Counted from the first letter of the stretch, positions 34,601 through 46,599 are shown. The stretch is DNA of 64,000 nucleotides from Gonium pectorale (GCA_001584585.1 LSYV01000003.1:2452468-2516467), one strand, 5' to 3'. Numbers and translations: made by a program. Notes: generated by a model from the sequence alone, not told the origin.

Positions 34601-36085
34601 CACCAGGTGGCGCCGCAGGGTCGATCGCCCTGCGGTAGGGAGACATTTATTTTACCGCACACCGCCTATGGATGGTGACGGTCTCTCTCACGTCCGTCCT
34701 GCTTAACAGCACGTCCATTGTTTGATGCCGTCATCGCATGCCGTCCATGTGAGATGTGTGGCTGGGATTGCAAGCATTGCTGAGGGCCTCTGCGTTGTTC
34801 GACACACTGCTGAGCTTTGATGCGGGTGCTACCTAACCGGTAGTCGCGTGCTGCAAGACAAAACCTGACACAGCCGTCCCGCCGCATCTTAATTCAGGTC
34901 CCGCCGCCGCGTCCACGTCGGGTCCCTATCAATGTCGAATCCATTGCTGCCACTTGCAACAAAGGTCAGGTAGGCAGCACGGTGTTGCTTGAGCTCACTG
35001 AGCTCCAGCAACAACCTGCAAACATTCCGATGCGGAGGTTTCCCGTGTCACAGCTGTTACTGCAGTCCAGGAAGCAGACACAAATCTCACCCCAGCGCCA
35101 CGCAGAGTCCTAATCCAAGCACCACACCAGGTGAGACCCGTCTCCCCATCGTTCCCCATAGTCTCAGACCGGCTTATTAGAATGGCTATGAGAGCTCGTG
35201 AGTTGGCAAGGGCTGGTGCCACGGCGGCGCGCCAGCGGCGTTGCTGGCGCGCAGGCCGCGGGGCCGGCGGGGGCGCGGTTGGCGCTGGCATTGCCGGTTT
35301 CGGGGCACGCCGGCTCGTGGTAGGCGTGGGGGAGCCATGCTTGGCTGGTGTGGTAAACAGTGACTTCGGGTGGCTAGAGAGAGTTATGCCTAGGGTCGCA
35401 TGGATTGCAGCTCACCTGGGACGTACTTGCCTCGCAGGCGTATCCTATGGATAGCAGCGTGCTGAAACCTCGCAGGTGTGTGTATCCTGTACGCGTGACA
35501 GTGTGCTCAAACGGTCCTACGCGTGCACGGTCATGTCGCCTGAAGCTGCCAGGCCTGTCCTCGGGAGGTCAGCCTAGCCGCAGGCCTAAGCTAATCAGAC
35601 CAGCCAACGTTACAGATTAGCAAACGAGACACTGGAGCTATTCCCTCCGTTCCAGAGCCTCTGACCGTGTCTGTGCGGAGGGGGATGCCATGCCGGGGGA
35701 GCGACGGCAGAGTATTGGGTGCCGAGGGTGTGGTCACAGGCCGCTAGATCAACGCCGATCCATGCCCTGCCCCTTGATCCACAAATTGGAGATGGGGCTG
35801 TGCGCGAGGCTGATGGCGAGCTGCAGGGGCTCTGGGGTCCGGCATTGGGCTGTCCCGCCGGGGGAAGGGGGGAGGGGGGGGGGGAAAGGGCCGTGGCGGG
35901 TTATATTTAAAATCCTGCTGGACGCGGTTTGGATCCGCGGTTGGATCCGGGCACTAGTGATCTTCATTATGATCATTGCCCAGCATTACCGATGCCAACA
36001 GGATCAGCTCAATCCTATAGCTAGGATCCATAAGGCGAAGACAGCTTGACTCGAAAGCCGTTTTCGCTCGACGTTTTGCACGGTA

Positions 36086-38218
36086 ATGGAAAGCTTTGGG
36101 CAACTAGCGGCTGCTCTCAACGACAAAGTAAGCGAGCTCAAGAGGCAGGTACAGCTGCGGATAGAAGATGGAGCTGTGGAGCTGTTCTCTCAGGACTTGG
36201 TCGGGCTCGAGGTACGCACTCCGAACCCGACAACATGCCCCGGCCGACAAGCAGCGTTCGTCTACGCCTGCAGGCCGCGGTACGAGCCCTGGAGACTCAG
36301 ATGTCCACACTCAAGGTCTACATTCAAGACGAGTTCGCTGCTATGCCCAAGGCGAGGACAAGGCGCTCTGTGCTCCTTGCGTTTCGTAATGCATGCCTGT
36401 CTTGCTGCTAGAATGGCTTTTTGGTGCCTGTATCTGGGCCAGTAAGGAACTGGGTTAATGATGTCGGGCCGGGTCCGCATGTCCATTTGCTCGCCCTTAC
36501 CCAGCCCCACACGCGGGGCTGGGTGAACTCCGCCGCATCGACATACCGGGTATTCCATGCGGACAATGGCAATTAGCGAGCTTTGTACGGCTGTCGGTGT
36601 CGTGTCCGTGCATGCAGGTTGAGGCTATTGTTGAAGCATCGAAGCTTCAAAACCAGCACCTGAACGCTATCGCCTCCAACCTGCCAACTCGGCTCCCTCG
36701 CCCAGCTGCGACGAGCGTGCTAGGCGCTTCGTTGGCACCCGGGCGCCCCGGACAGGGGGTTGGGCCGCAAGACGCACCACGCGCAGGTGAAGCAGCATGA
36801 CGGTACCTCGCTTGAATTGCTTTGCCAAAGCTTCCTTAGGCACTCGCGCTACATGTTAGGCGCCCAAGCTCGCAAGAGCCGGGTTGAACCGACCGCTGCT
36901 GTATTTCATATGACATAGTGCAGCTGTCACTCGCTCTTCCAAACATGCCGCAACACCCAGTACGGGACAGTAAGGCCCGATGGGCATACACATCCGAACT
37001 TGCTAGCACCGTAGTAAAGGGACTGTGTCTACTTGTACACAGCGTCGCACCTACGATACGTGCTGCGCAGGGCCGTCCGGCGCCCTCGGCGCTCCCGCTG
37101 AGGACGTGGGCAGAAAGCGCAAGGAGGTACCGCGCTGGTACGTCACCGAGAGAGAGTTCGAGTCCACTTCCTCGTACCTGCGCGGGCGCCTTCAGCCCGA
37201 TAAGGTATACTTAGGCTGTGGTCGCTGGGTACGCTAATCCTGGTAGCCAATGGCTCGTTGCAATTTTCCTTATTGAAGCTCACCGCTGGCTGCCCGCAAT
37301 GGTATGGCCCTGCCCAGACATGTGGTGCTCCTCTTTGCAATAATAGATGTGCGGTGCCGCCTATGGCAAGCGCAAGTGGCATGACATGCAAGCTGTCCTC
37401 TTCCCGCCCACCGCAGCTGAACGCTGCCCTTGATGAACTGGCTGTACACGCCAACAACAATCAGAAGCTCATGGCGGCGGTGAAATCGGGCGGAGCGAAG
37501 CTGGCGCCGGCAGACCGGAAACGGGCGACCGACATATACCATAATGTCGCCGTAAGCAGATACGGGAGTCGGAACTGTGCGTGCAGTCAGCGCTGATTCG
37601 TCCCGTACCTCGGCACCTCTTACGAGCACCGGCTCTAAGGGCTCGCGCCCAACATGGGATGGGAAAAAGAAAACAGAGACAGGGCAGGCAATACACACCC
37701 GGAGGTGCGACGTTTCCAGTAGGGTGCCGGGTACAGGGCATGGCGGGCGAAGGAGACGAACAGACGGCCCCTCTGGGATGGAGAAATACCTTATGGGCCT
37801 TGCGGTATTTTCTTAAGTACCGTACTCGCTTTCGACCCTTCTGCTGAATGCCTGTAGATGAAGGACACGATCAAGGGCCACTATTGGTTCCTGGAGTCGG
37901 ACCTGCGTGATGGCCGCGAGCTAAAGCTTGATAAGACGGGCAAGGCCATGATCACACTGCTCCGTCACCTAGGACGCCTTCAAGAGGCAAGTTTTCACAA
38001 CGTTCCTCAGGGCTTCTCCCTTCGAGACGACCTTTTAGGGTTACCGGCCGCCTAGCTTCTGAATGCACCAGCCGTGTCGAAGGAGCTTGCCTGTCTGAAT
38101 TACATGTTTTTGCGGCGTCATGACAGGTCTATGTTGACACTCGTAGGTACGCTGCAACGTGGACGGCGTGGCCGTCACCACCTACGTGCTCCTGGACGAC
38201 TCGCGCCGTGTGAGCTGA
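36086..38218 (+). CDS. SKA1: SKA1, spindle and kinetochore-associated protein 1
   Basis: Seven exons (36086-36211, 36274-36351, 36618-36786, 37071-37204, 37417-37551, 37858-37986, 38147-38218) give 280 residues, against 255 in human. The N-terminal half is coiled coil (MESFGQLAAALNDKVSELKR; LQNQHLNAIASNLPTRLP), the part that in SKA1 bundles with SKA2/SKA3. From about residue 145 the microtubule-binding winged-helix domain is clear: VPRWYVTEREFES, YLRGRLQPDKLNAALDEL, KGHYWFLESDL, ITLLRHLGRLQEVR. In the known complex this domain binds tubulin and tracks depolymerising microtubule ends at the outer kinetochore. The intron before the last exon starts with GC instead of GT; the exon 2 donor may also be GC (GCGAGG). 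A dispersed repeat copy sits in the intron after exon 5. Confidence 0.9.
37665..37790 (+). repeat. Dispersed repeat copy inside a SKA1 intron
   Basis: Contains the family landmarks AACAGAGACAGGGCAGGCAA, TACACACCCGGAGG, GGTGCCGGGTACAGGGCATG and GAGACGAACAGACGG. These occur in the same order at 58,615-58,750 and partly at 63,575-63,660. It lies between SKA1 exons 5 and 6 in sense orientation. Confidence 0.75.
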
Positions 38219-38520
38219 TTCGGGGCGATGGAGGCCTGAGCAATACCCATGATAAAACCATACATGCATACATGCACGAGCCCCCTATGCTCTGCAGTGT
38301 TTGGTGCGCATAGGTGCTTGATGTGGACGTGCTGGCTTGGTTACGTATGTATAATGCTGTTTGGTGCAACTTGCCACGGACATACCTTGCGTGAGCACTG
38401 CATTGCGGGTGGTACGGACGTGTTACTTGACCGAACTGGGACTGTGGGCTCGTATACGCAGCCCACTGCCCTGCACAGTGACAACCCTTCTACTGCCATG
38501 AACGGAATGACTTACAGGGC

Positions 38521-39165
38521 TCATTGGAGGGTGTCTATGCGCTTCTGCGGGTGATGAACGTATTTGCACAGCCGCAGGTCAGAGTTGCCTTTTTACATGA
38601 ATGCCAAGTTTTGTTTCCATCGGGTGGGAGGGAGTTCTCGGTTCTGTGGGGGATCCCAAGCAGAGGAGCCTGCCGGCAGGTGTGGTGGTCCTTGGGTCTT
38701 CGTGGAGTGGTAGTGCTCCCTGATGAGGGCCGCCATATGAAAATACGAATGTCTGGTGAGGGACGCACGGCTAGCAGTTCAGTGCCTATCCTACATTGGC
38801 GCGTGTCTGTCGTATCGAAGCGCGCACCGCCCCTGATTAGCTAAACATCGTTTTATGGTATGAGGCGGCCGACTCACAACTGGCCTTTAGTACGATTATG
38901 ATGTGTTGAGGTGCTTGTGCGCAGTGGTGGTCATGACCAGTGCGCATTGTCGGGGCGGTGGCTGTATGTGGCTGGGATGCCTTTGGTGCTATGCGACTTC
39001 GTTGTCAAGCGGGTCTGCCGACGGGGGGAGGCGCGGCAGCAGACCGGCATACATTATGTTGCAAATTCCACCGCTGAGAGCAAGCTCAGCGAGACAGGGC
39101 TGGCAGGCGTTCACAGCATACGGCAGCCTTGTCTTGATTCACAAATTTTTTCCCTGATTCCCTAG
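38521..39165 (+). pseudogene. Possible MED20-like fragment (two exon-like stretches)
   Basis: A stretch after a TTACAG acceptor at 38,521 reads GSLEGVYALLRVMNVFAQPQ up to a GT at 38,578. An open frame at about 38,908-39,165 reads SGRWLYVAGMPLVLCDFVVK and continues to a stop. The order (a short amphipathic helix, then an aromatic-rich strand and CDF-hydrophobic-V-K) resembles the middle of Mediator subunit MED20. No N-terminal half or start codon was found between the SKA1 stop and here, so this is either a remnant or a badly resolved gene. The assignment is tentative. Confidence 0.25.
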
Positions 39166-39300
39166 CATGCTGGCTTTATATCAGCACCAATCAAGGCCAA
39201 TCCCGTACACAGGATATCACAACAAGCCGCGCAGGTGTCCATCGAAAGGACCCACCCTTGCGGCAGCTCAACCTAAACTCACCTAAACTCAACTATGGTT

Positions 39301-40345
39301 ACCCAGATTGCACTGACGTAGCTATTATCCTGTCTTGAATGTCACATTGGCTACATACACGTGCTTTGCTCTTGTCTTTGCCTTGCGGCCTATGGCGGGT
39401 TGCAGAACAAACTTCCAGTCGGAGGTCTCAACCCTTCGGGCTTACACGCAAGCGTAAGGCGTGTAAAGACCGCGTAAGACCGCCTAAGCTTGCCGTACAG
39501 GAAATTTCTGCTTGCCGCGGCCTATTTTTGCCATCTTGTCCTATTTTTGCTTTGGCCGCGATCCCAGCATATCAGTCATTGCTGTGGCGCCATGTCCGCT
39601 TGATTCTGTTGGGAAGAAGCGGAAATAGGCTTGCTTACACGGTCTTACACGGCCCTTACACGCCTTACGCTTACGCGCGTAAGGACCCAGGATTGAAACC
39701 CCCGACCGGAAGTTTGTTCTGCAACCCGCCATAAGGGTACGCGCAGGGCCTCAGTCATGGCCACCGAACATTGTATGCGTTTGTTGCGTGCCTTTGAAGG
39801 ACGGATCCGTACCAGGCGGCTCAAAAACGCACTCGANGAAACCAAACCGACCTGCACGGCACAAGTCGTATTTCTACGCGACACCACCTAAAACAANAAC
39901 GTATACAGTTACGTACGACGACGACATACGACGGTANNNNNNNNNNNNNNNNNNNNACCCAGATTGCACTGACGTAGCTATTATCCTGTCTTGAATGTCA
40001 CATTGGCTACATACACGTGCTTTGCTCTTGTCTTTGCCTTGCGGCCTATGGCGGGTTGCAGAACAAACTTCCAGTCGGAGGTCTCAACCCTTCGGGCTTA
40101 CACGCAAGCGTAGACCAGGATGAACCCCGACCGGAAGTTTGTTCTGCAACCCGCCATAAGGGTACGCGCAGGGCCTCAGTCATGGCCACCGAACATTGTA
40201 TGCGTTTGTTGCGTGCCTTTGAAGGACGGATCCGTACCAGGCGGCTCAAAAACGCACTCGATGAAACCAACCGCTGCACGGCACAAGTCGTATTTCCAGC
40301 GACACCACCTAAAAAGACAGTATCAGTTCAGCAGCATGACGGTCG
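39301..40345. other. Assembly gap with duplicated flanks around a hairpin
   Basis: Twenty N at 39,937-39,956 and single N at 39,837 and 39,897. Bases 39,301-39,388 recur exactly at 39,957-40,044. The sequence to the right of the fold-back (39,737 to the gap) recurs at 40,162 onward, but the first copy is error-laden (extra bases, N). This is what an overlap left unmerged at a hairpin looks like; the genome probably has a single copy. Confidence 0.85.
39389..39736. mobile_element. Fold-back (MITE-like) element with about 110-bp imperfect terminal inverted repeats
   Basis: The left end (TATGGCGGGTTGCAGAACAA at 39,391) is matched by the reverse complement at the right end (TTGTTCTGCAACCCGCCATA, ending 39,732). 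Complementarity continues through CGTAAGGCGTGTAA-type motifs to about 39,500 and 39,620, leaving a loop of about 120 bp. At 40,045-40,161 the same two ends are joined with the loop missing. There is no coding capacity, and no clear target-site duplication could be read. Confidence 0.75.
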
Positions 40346-43300
40346 CGGTCTCATAAGCCTTGCCAGCTGCAGAGGCAACAAACCGTGCCTTGTCCATCAA
40401 CTGCCCCTCATTCAGCGAAAGCTTCCAAGTGGTAGTCCTTAAACAAAGTACGCCGACATACATTCATCTGCAGCTGCATAACTGTCTTGTTCACCTTTTT
40501 AACGCGCTCGTCAAAGGCTGCCATTTCCTCAGCACAACGCATCCCGCAGCCACAATCAATGTCCCGGAATCACAGCTTTATAGGGGCTCTCAAACGTTTG
40601 TTCAGGGAGCCAGCAAAAGACCCGGCCAGGCCGAGGACTGCTGTCGACCCGACTGTCGACCCGACACCAGTGTCCTACGTCGAGCACCGGGGGACGCGAA
40701 CACCCACTGAATGCAGCAAGCTTTGCGAGCCCCGGCCCATCGATGGCAGCCTGACCCCCGTCAACCAAGCAGGAAGCTCCACCATTGAGATAGCGTTGGG
40801 CAGAAGCGGCAGGAAGGGCCTCCTAAACTATAACAGCGGCCCAGTACCGTCTGCGCCCGCTTCTATTCAGGTAGGCCCCTTCCGCTTTCCGGCGTGGGTA
40901 GTTGATTTATTCGCTTTTGCCCACGGCTTGATGAGTGAAAATGAGTCCCTTTGAGACGTGTTCTATGCCTCTGGATTTGGATCGAAGGCACGCCTGGTTT
41001 TGTGGCTTGCCCGTGCTGCAATTGCGTATCCAAACTTTCAGCCCCGCTCGTCGCCCTATGCAGGAGAACCTGCACCACAGCATCTCGGACCCATGCAACG
41101 AAGCTTTCTCGCGATGGACGGCCGACAGTGACGACAGCTGGCTGGCCGACAGCAAGACTGCCCGTCAGCGCGGGGCCGCGCACGAGGCCCGCCCGGCCAG
41201 CATGTCGTCCCATCTGCTGGTGGCGAAGGAGCGCGTGGCAGGCTCCAGGCCGGCGCCTCGCTCAGACGTGGCGCCGCCCTCACTCCGTGAGCTCCGCGGC
41301 GCCAGCCAGGAGCTACAGAGTGTAGCCACTGTAGTGTCCGCCGATGCCAGGCCGGAGCTCGGAATCAGCAGGCTGGTCTCGACAGAACCGGTCGCTCTTC
41401 CGCGGGTGGACTCAAGGTGCAGCTCGCATTCGTCCATCCCGCACAGCCCCGAGCCCATCGGAGCGGCGGAGTTGGCGCCCAAGGCGGCCAGCAGCATGCT
41501 GCTTGCCATGTGCCCGGCGATCCCGGATGCCATGAAGAGGCGCGCATGGGGCCTGGAGGTGAGTGGGATTGCAATGGTCGCGTGAGGCCTAGCTGTCCCA
41601 GCGCAAGGCCCCGGCTTCAGTCGGCGTTACACACTGTGCAGTGGCCGGGATTCCCTGAGCCTCACCGCGCTTCTGTTTTGCCCAAGTATTGCGTCCATTA
41701 GCAGTTGAAGTAAACATGCGTGTTAATCGAAACAGTGCTCTGTGACTGCTGCCTCAGGATTACCTCGTGAGCCGAAGGATATACAAGGGTTCTGCATCAG
41801 CCGTGTACAAGGTGTGAAACCAGGGATTCTTTGCTTCCAATACTATACGCCTTACTCGTCTGACTTGAGTCGCTCTGACTGTCGGTACGGCGATAGCTCT
41901 ATCGCCGCGTACATTCTTAGCAGGTCTGGTCAGCGTGCTTGCGGGCATACGCTTACAGCCCATTGTGTCCTTACAGTAGCTTACGAGGGGCGAACTTGAG
42001 GCTTCATTCCAGCAGCACATCGTTGCGCGCTCGCCAAGGGGCAAGGGCGGGCACTGGGATTTTGGATTAGCGGATGAAGGGGCGGGTTACAACGGATGTA
42101 CAGCAAGCAGTCCAGTCCACATGAGTTCAAATGCAGCGGATGTTCCCGTTCCGTGCTGGATGCAGTTGATGGGTTTTGATGCTTTGCCGCAGGCAACGTG
42201 CCGGTATTCGGGACTCCCTGTCGCACTGAAGTGCTACTTCCTGAACAAGGTCCCAGCCAACGTGGTGCACATGATTGTGCGCGAAATCAAGGTGGGTGCT
42301 TCTTTCCTGCAAGTGCGTATGTGTGCTCGGAACGCTCGCTTGCACACGTGCAGCACTACCGCGACACTGCACTTCTGCGCATACCACGGACCAGCCCAAA
42401 AGGCGTCCGCCCCGCCGCCAATGCAGATCCACACCGACCTCGTGCACGACAACATAGTAATGCTGTACGCGGCATTTCAGGTGCGAGGGAGCATTGAAGG
42501 TGTTGCTTGTGCACCGCTCAAGTTGACCGCTCGGTGCCCTGCGGCCATGCGCATTGCACGTCCTGCGAAGACACCCCGTTCGCGAGCCTGGATTGTATGT
42601 ACGGTCCATACGCTTGGGCGCTGACCCCTCACGCTTCCGCCCGTCTATCCCTGACATTCGCCCGCAGGACAAGGTGTGCATCAAGGCCAAGAGAGGGTGC
42701 CGGGGCCCGGAGGGCCTCGTGTGCTGCTGTTCATTGTGCAGCAGCCTCAACAGCCTGCCCTGGGCCTACCTGCCCGCAGCATTCGCTTGCCTTTGCAACG
42801 TGAGCACGGTGCCGTGCGCTAGACTGGTACGCTCAGTCGCCCACCTATGTTAACCCATCCCGCAGACTCGACTGGTGCTGGTCCAGGAGTACGCGGCCCG
42901 CGGCGACCTGTACCACATCAGCCGGGCGCTCCCCGCGCGCACCATGACGGAGGAGCAGGTTGCCTGCCTCGTCCTCAAGCCCTTCCTGGACGGGCTGGCC
43001 TATCTGCACGCCCGGGGCATCTGCCACAGGTGAGGCTTCCCATTTGTCCCTTTGTGTTCCCAAAGGGTTGTAGAGGCGAACACCATGTTTACACCTGCGC
43101 TGGAGTGTGAAGACGGTTATGCTGTACAGAAATCCAAATCCGTTGACTTGCTACCGTAATCTGACGCGTTGCCGTCCCTACGTGCTGTCGGCCCCGATTG
43201 CAGGGACGTGAAGGTATGTACGCGCGGGCAAGAACGGGGTCTCTGCCATCGTGCTACCACGGATCGCTCCTCCCAAGCATGAGTCTGGAGCACGGGTTTT

Positions 43301-44413
43301 TACACCGACGGCTGTGGAGGCCGCAGCCACCTTACGACGGCTTAAGATGCCACAAGCCACCAAAATGTCGTCAATACCAATGGTTGCCTTTTTCGTGCTC
43401 GCAGCCCGAGAACATTCTCTTCACCGCCGATCGCCGATTGGTAAGGCCTGGAAAGGGGCATCGCGCAGCTGCCCTCCCATGCTGTGCCCAGCTGGCTCTT
43501 TGACGGCAGGCGTGTTGTAATGTAATCTCGCTTGTTGTAGCAGCCTTGAACCCAGGCGTGCCCTTGCATACAGGTGATTGCAGATTTTGGAGTGAGCATC
43601 TCCCTCCTGGAGGAGCGAGCGGTAACCCGCGCCGGGACCCGTAAGTTTGACGCGCTGCCCTGTGCTGAGCCTACCGCATTGCCTCGAGCCCCGGGGCTTC
43701 TTGTTGATGTATACAGCTGCACAGCTGCATGGCACCTTCGTCCACTAGACACGAGTCATGTGCGTTGACCAGCGGGCCGACTTCTATGTCCGTGTCCGTG
43801 CCTTGCCCTACCTGCTGGCAGTCGAGTACATGGCCCCTGAAGTGGAGCGCTGCCCCCTCAAAATGCTGCCCGAGGAGAACAAGGACCAGCAGGCGCTGGC
43901 GTATACGACTGCCGTGGTGAGTGTCGGGCCGGGGTGCTTGCGGATTGCTCCCATGCGCGATTGCGCTCAAAGCATGCTGACAGGCAGTTTCCTGGGAGTT
44001 GCTTACCAGCCATCTCGACCGTCCAGCTGCCCGACAGACATCAACCCAGCCTGGCCCCGGCGTGCTTCTGGGCCGCCCATTGAGCAGTGGGCCCCCGCAG
44101 CATGCGGGTGATCGCTCACCACTTTTCCTTATCCGTGCAGGACATATGGGCCACTGGCGTGCTGGCCTACGAGTTGCTTCTGGGCTTCCCGCCGTTCCTG
44201 GATGAGCAGAGCGGTGTAGCGCTCAGCTTTCCCTCCTCAATGTCGCCCGGAGCCCGGGACTTCATAAGCTTGGCGCTGGCGGAACGGCCCGAGGACCGCC
44301 CCACCGCTCCGCACCTCAGCCGCCACCCTTGGATCACGATCCTGTCCCGCTCTGCCGTAGGCAGCACCTCACCTGCTGTTTCGACGCGTCAGGTGTGGCC
44401 TGAATCCTCATGA
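40182..44413 (+). CDS. Aurora-like Ser/Thr protein kinase (green-algal CALK-type family)
   Basis: The catalytic domain is clear: KGSASAVYKATC (altered glycine loop), VALK lysine, REIK glutamate, HRDVKPEN, ADFG, GTLEYMAPE, DIWATGVLAYELLLGFPPF, and HPWI near the C-terminus. Exons: 41758-41811, 42193-42291, 42427-42480, 42668-42673, 42866-43029, 43204-43213, 43405-43440, 43574-43640, 43822-43916, 44141-44413, all in phase after exon 41042-41558 (ending MKRRAWGLE). The N-terminal region is less certain: 40182-40319 (MATEHCMRLL) and 40550-40870 (MSRNHSFIGALKRLF) join in phase, but the next junction is out of frame by one. The CDS may therefore start at 41058 instead. Aurora-like kinases of this kind include Chlamydomonas CALK, which acts in flagellar length control; the specific role here is inferred. 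Confidence 0.8.
42668..42673 (+). other. Candidate 6-nt microexon (Asp-Lys) of the kinase
   Basis: CGCAG|GACAAG|GTGTGC. Splicing from AAFQ (exon end 42480) through these six bases to TRLVLVQEY (42866) restores the uninterrupted AAFQ-DK-TRLVLVQEY expected between helix C and strand 5 of a kinase. The alternative is a 132-nt exon (42668-42799) that is also open and in phase, but it would insert 42 unusual Cys-rich residues there. Confidence 0.6.
43204..43213 (+). other. 10-nt microexon encoding the catalytic HRD loop of the kinase
   Basis: GATTGCAG|GGACGTGAAG|GTATGT. The preceding exon ends GGICH plus two bases of Arg, this exon supplies the rest of R-D-V-K, and the next exon starts PENILF. 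Without it the catalytic Asp and the HRDxKxxN motif are lost, so the microexon is required for an active kinase. Confidence 0.85.
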
Positions 44414-46599
44414 GCACCAGCAGGCCAGGACTATTCTTTCGTTGCACGGCTTCCGGGTCAGGTGTGGATGCCGCCCCTATTGGCTAAAGCCCGTAACGTT
44501 TATTTATGTGCGTGAATCGATAGGGATGCCCTGCTACCCTCACGCGCTTCATGTGCCGTACGCGTGCAGATGACGGTTCATTACACACCGAGCCAACTGG
44601 GCAGCGGGGGCAGCCCTATCCCGGTCAACCCGTCTCGTCTCGGCAATGCCTCCTTGACCTGCGCACAGGTGAACAGCACAGCCGAGGAGTAGTCGTTGTC
44701 TGAGACAGCGCGCGTCACGTCTCTGCTTTTGTCTGCGTGGTGGTTGACGGTTGTCCCGTCCAGCCACGGGGCTTGAGAACAGAAGGACTGCAAGATGTGC
44801 ATTACTCCCGTGCTGCCACAGCCTGGTTGGCAATCGCGGGTCCTTCTTGGCAGGTAAATGCGGTGCACTTTGTCAAGTTGTTACGGCGCTTCCGTTACTC
44901 GTATGCATCTTCACTGGCTGCCAAAGCGTCTTACGGGCTTCGTATTGCAGTTCGTCCGACGCCGGCAAGCCTTCAGCATTGTGTCTTGCCGCCTAGCGTA
45001 TATCATGGCTGTACGGGAGCATGTTGTCATTTCGCAAGTTGTCAGTTAGTGCACTTTGTCAACACTGTTCAATGTGTTCCACGGACGTCGTTCCCGCGGC
45101 CCGGGTGTGTTGTTGTCGTCCTGGTGAACTGTAGCGCCCGCTGCTGTCCGTGTCTCCGTTGTGTGCGCTGCTGCCTTGCTCTGCCAAAGCCACACCTTCC
45201 TAGATTTGCAGAGCGTACGCATAGCCATAAGGGACACGTTGGGAACGTGCGTTGACCCGCTGTCGGCTCGAGTATTTGGGGTTGTATTGGGAATCGCTTC
45301 AGTCCATATGGGTATTGATGTTCTGTTTGTTGACGGGTGCTCTTAATTTGCTTTATGAATGACGCTGGCTGACAACAAAGCCCGCGTCTACTGCAAGTCT
45401 TTTCATTCTTTCCTTGCGGCGGTGTGGTGGTGGTCGCTTACAGTTGACACACGGTACCAGCCGTACCGTCGATGCCTTATTGGTTGCGAGGCTTGGTTTG
45501 TCAAGGCAGGTAGGATTGTTGGGCTTTCGCAAGTTTTATTTGCTCCAATACTTAGCACCGCCCACAGTCATCCGCGCATCAGATTGTTGCACGGCCAGCG
45601 TCGTTAGCAGTTGATGCCGTGGGAGGTAAGGCAACGGGTCGGAACGAACCGCGGATTGCACCACAGCGAGCTTTGGGTCGTGTGATGAAAGCATCGGTTT
45701 GGACACGCATGACGTGTTGCTCGTTCGCATATGCTGCTGCATGTTGCACACCTGTGCTTTTGTGAGGGTGCCCGCGACCACGTCTTGCCCTGTTGCCCAG
45801 ATTGTTTCCGACGCACTTCGCAACTTAAACCTCAGCGGCGGCCGTACGCGAGGCGGCATTCTACATGGTAACATAACCCAGTGAGCTGGGGCACGCCTGC
45901 GTGTGTGAAGCGAAGGAGGTGGCCTGTAGGGTTGGCTTTCGGGACCGAATGTGATGCGGTGCCAAGCGATGTTCGTTTGTTGCGCTGTTTGCAAGCGGCG
46001 ACGGAAAATTATCAACTAAGAGGGTTGTGAGTCACTTATCCGGTTTTCTGCAGTGATGCCCTGACGGCATCGCTGTGCAGTTTTTTTTGCAAGCACTGCT
46101 AGCGCGTGATTCTGTTCGCAGCTACGTGTGCCCCTTGGTGCCGTACTTATGTCCTTGGGGTAATTGCGGGCATGTGGCTTTGTATAACCCTTGTACTACT
46201 TGGGGCCTGCATTGGGGACTTCATTGGCGTTCGCTTTATAATAGCTAATGGTAAAGCTGCTTGGCTTGTCGGCGTGCATGTGGAGTCGATGCCTCGCAGT
46301 TCAGGCCGCTCAAGTTGCAGTGCAATAGGTACCGTTGCAGTCCAGCAGTTGCAGTCGCGTTTGCACGGCCTGACATACCATCCATAGACCAGAAGACCAC
46401 CGCGGGCAACATCGCACCAGCCTGTATGCCGAAGCAGACGTAGCTACTTGGGGCCGTGCGCTGCGATGCAGAACGGGCCCGCAGGCCGACCTTGCGACCC
46501 GCTTGCTTGGACAGAATGCTGACGATCTCCGTTGATGGGCAAAAAATGACTACCGGTATGCTTCCAGGCGCTTGCATGACACGTAGGAATGCGCATCTG

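Larger units (their letters stand above)
33570..36085. other. Intergenic region between the BRCA1-like gene and SKA1
   Basis: 2.5 kb with no recognised gene. It contains pieces of a dispersed repeat family (34,270-34,345 and 34,548-34,600), a G-rich run near 35,855-35,885 and BamHI-like GGATCC clusters near 35,930-36,030. Two splice-flanked open stretches (34,899-34,963 and about 35,038-35,130) could be exons of something unrecognised, but no family resemblance was found. Confidence 0.5.
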
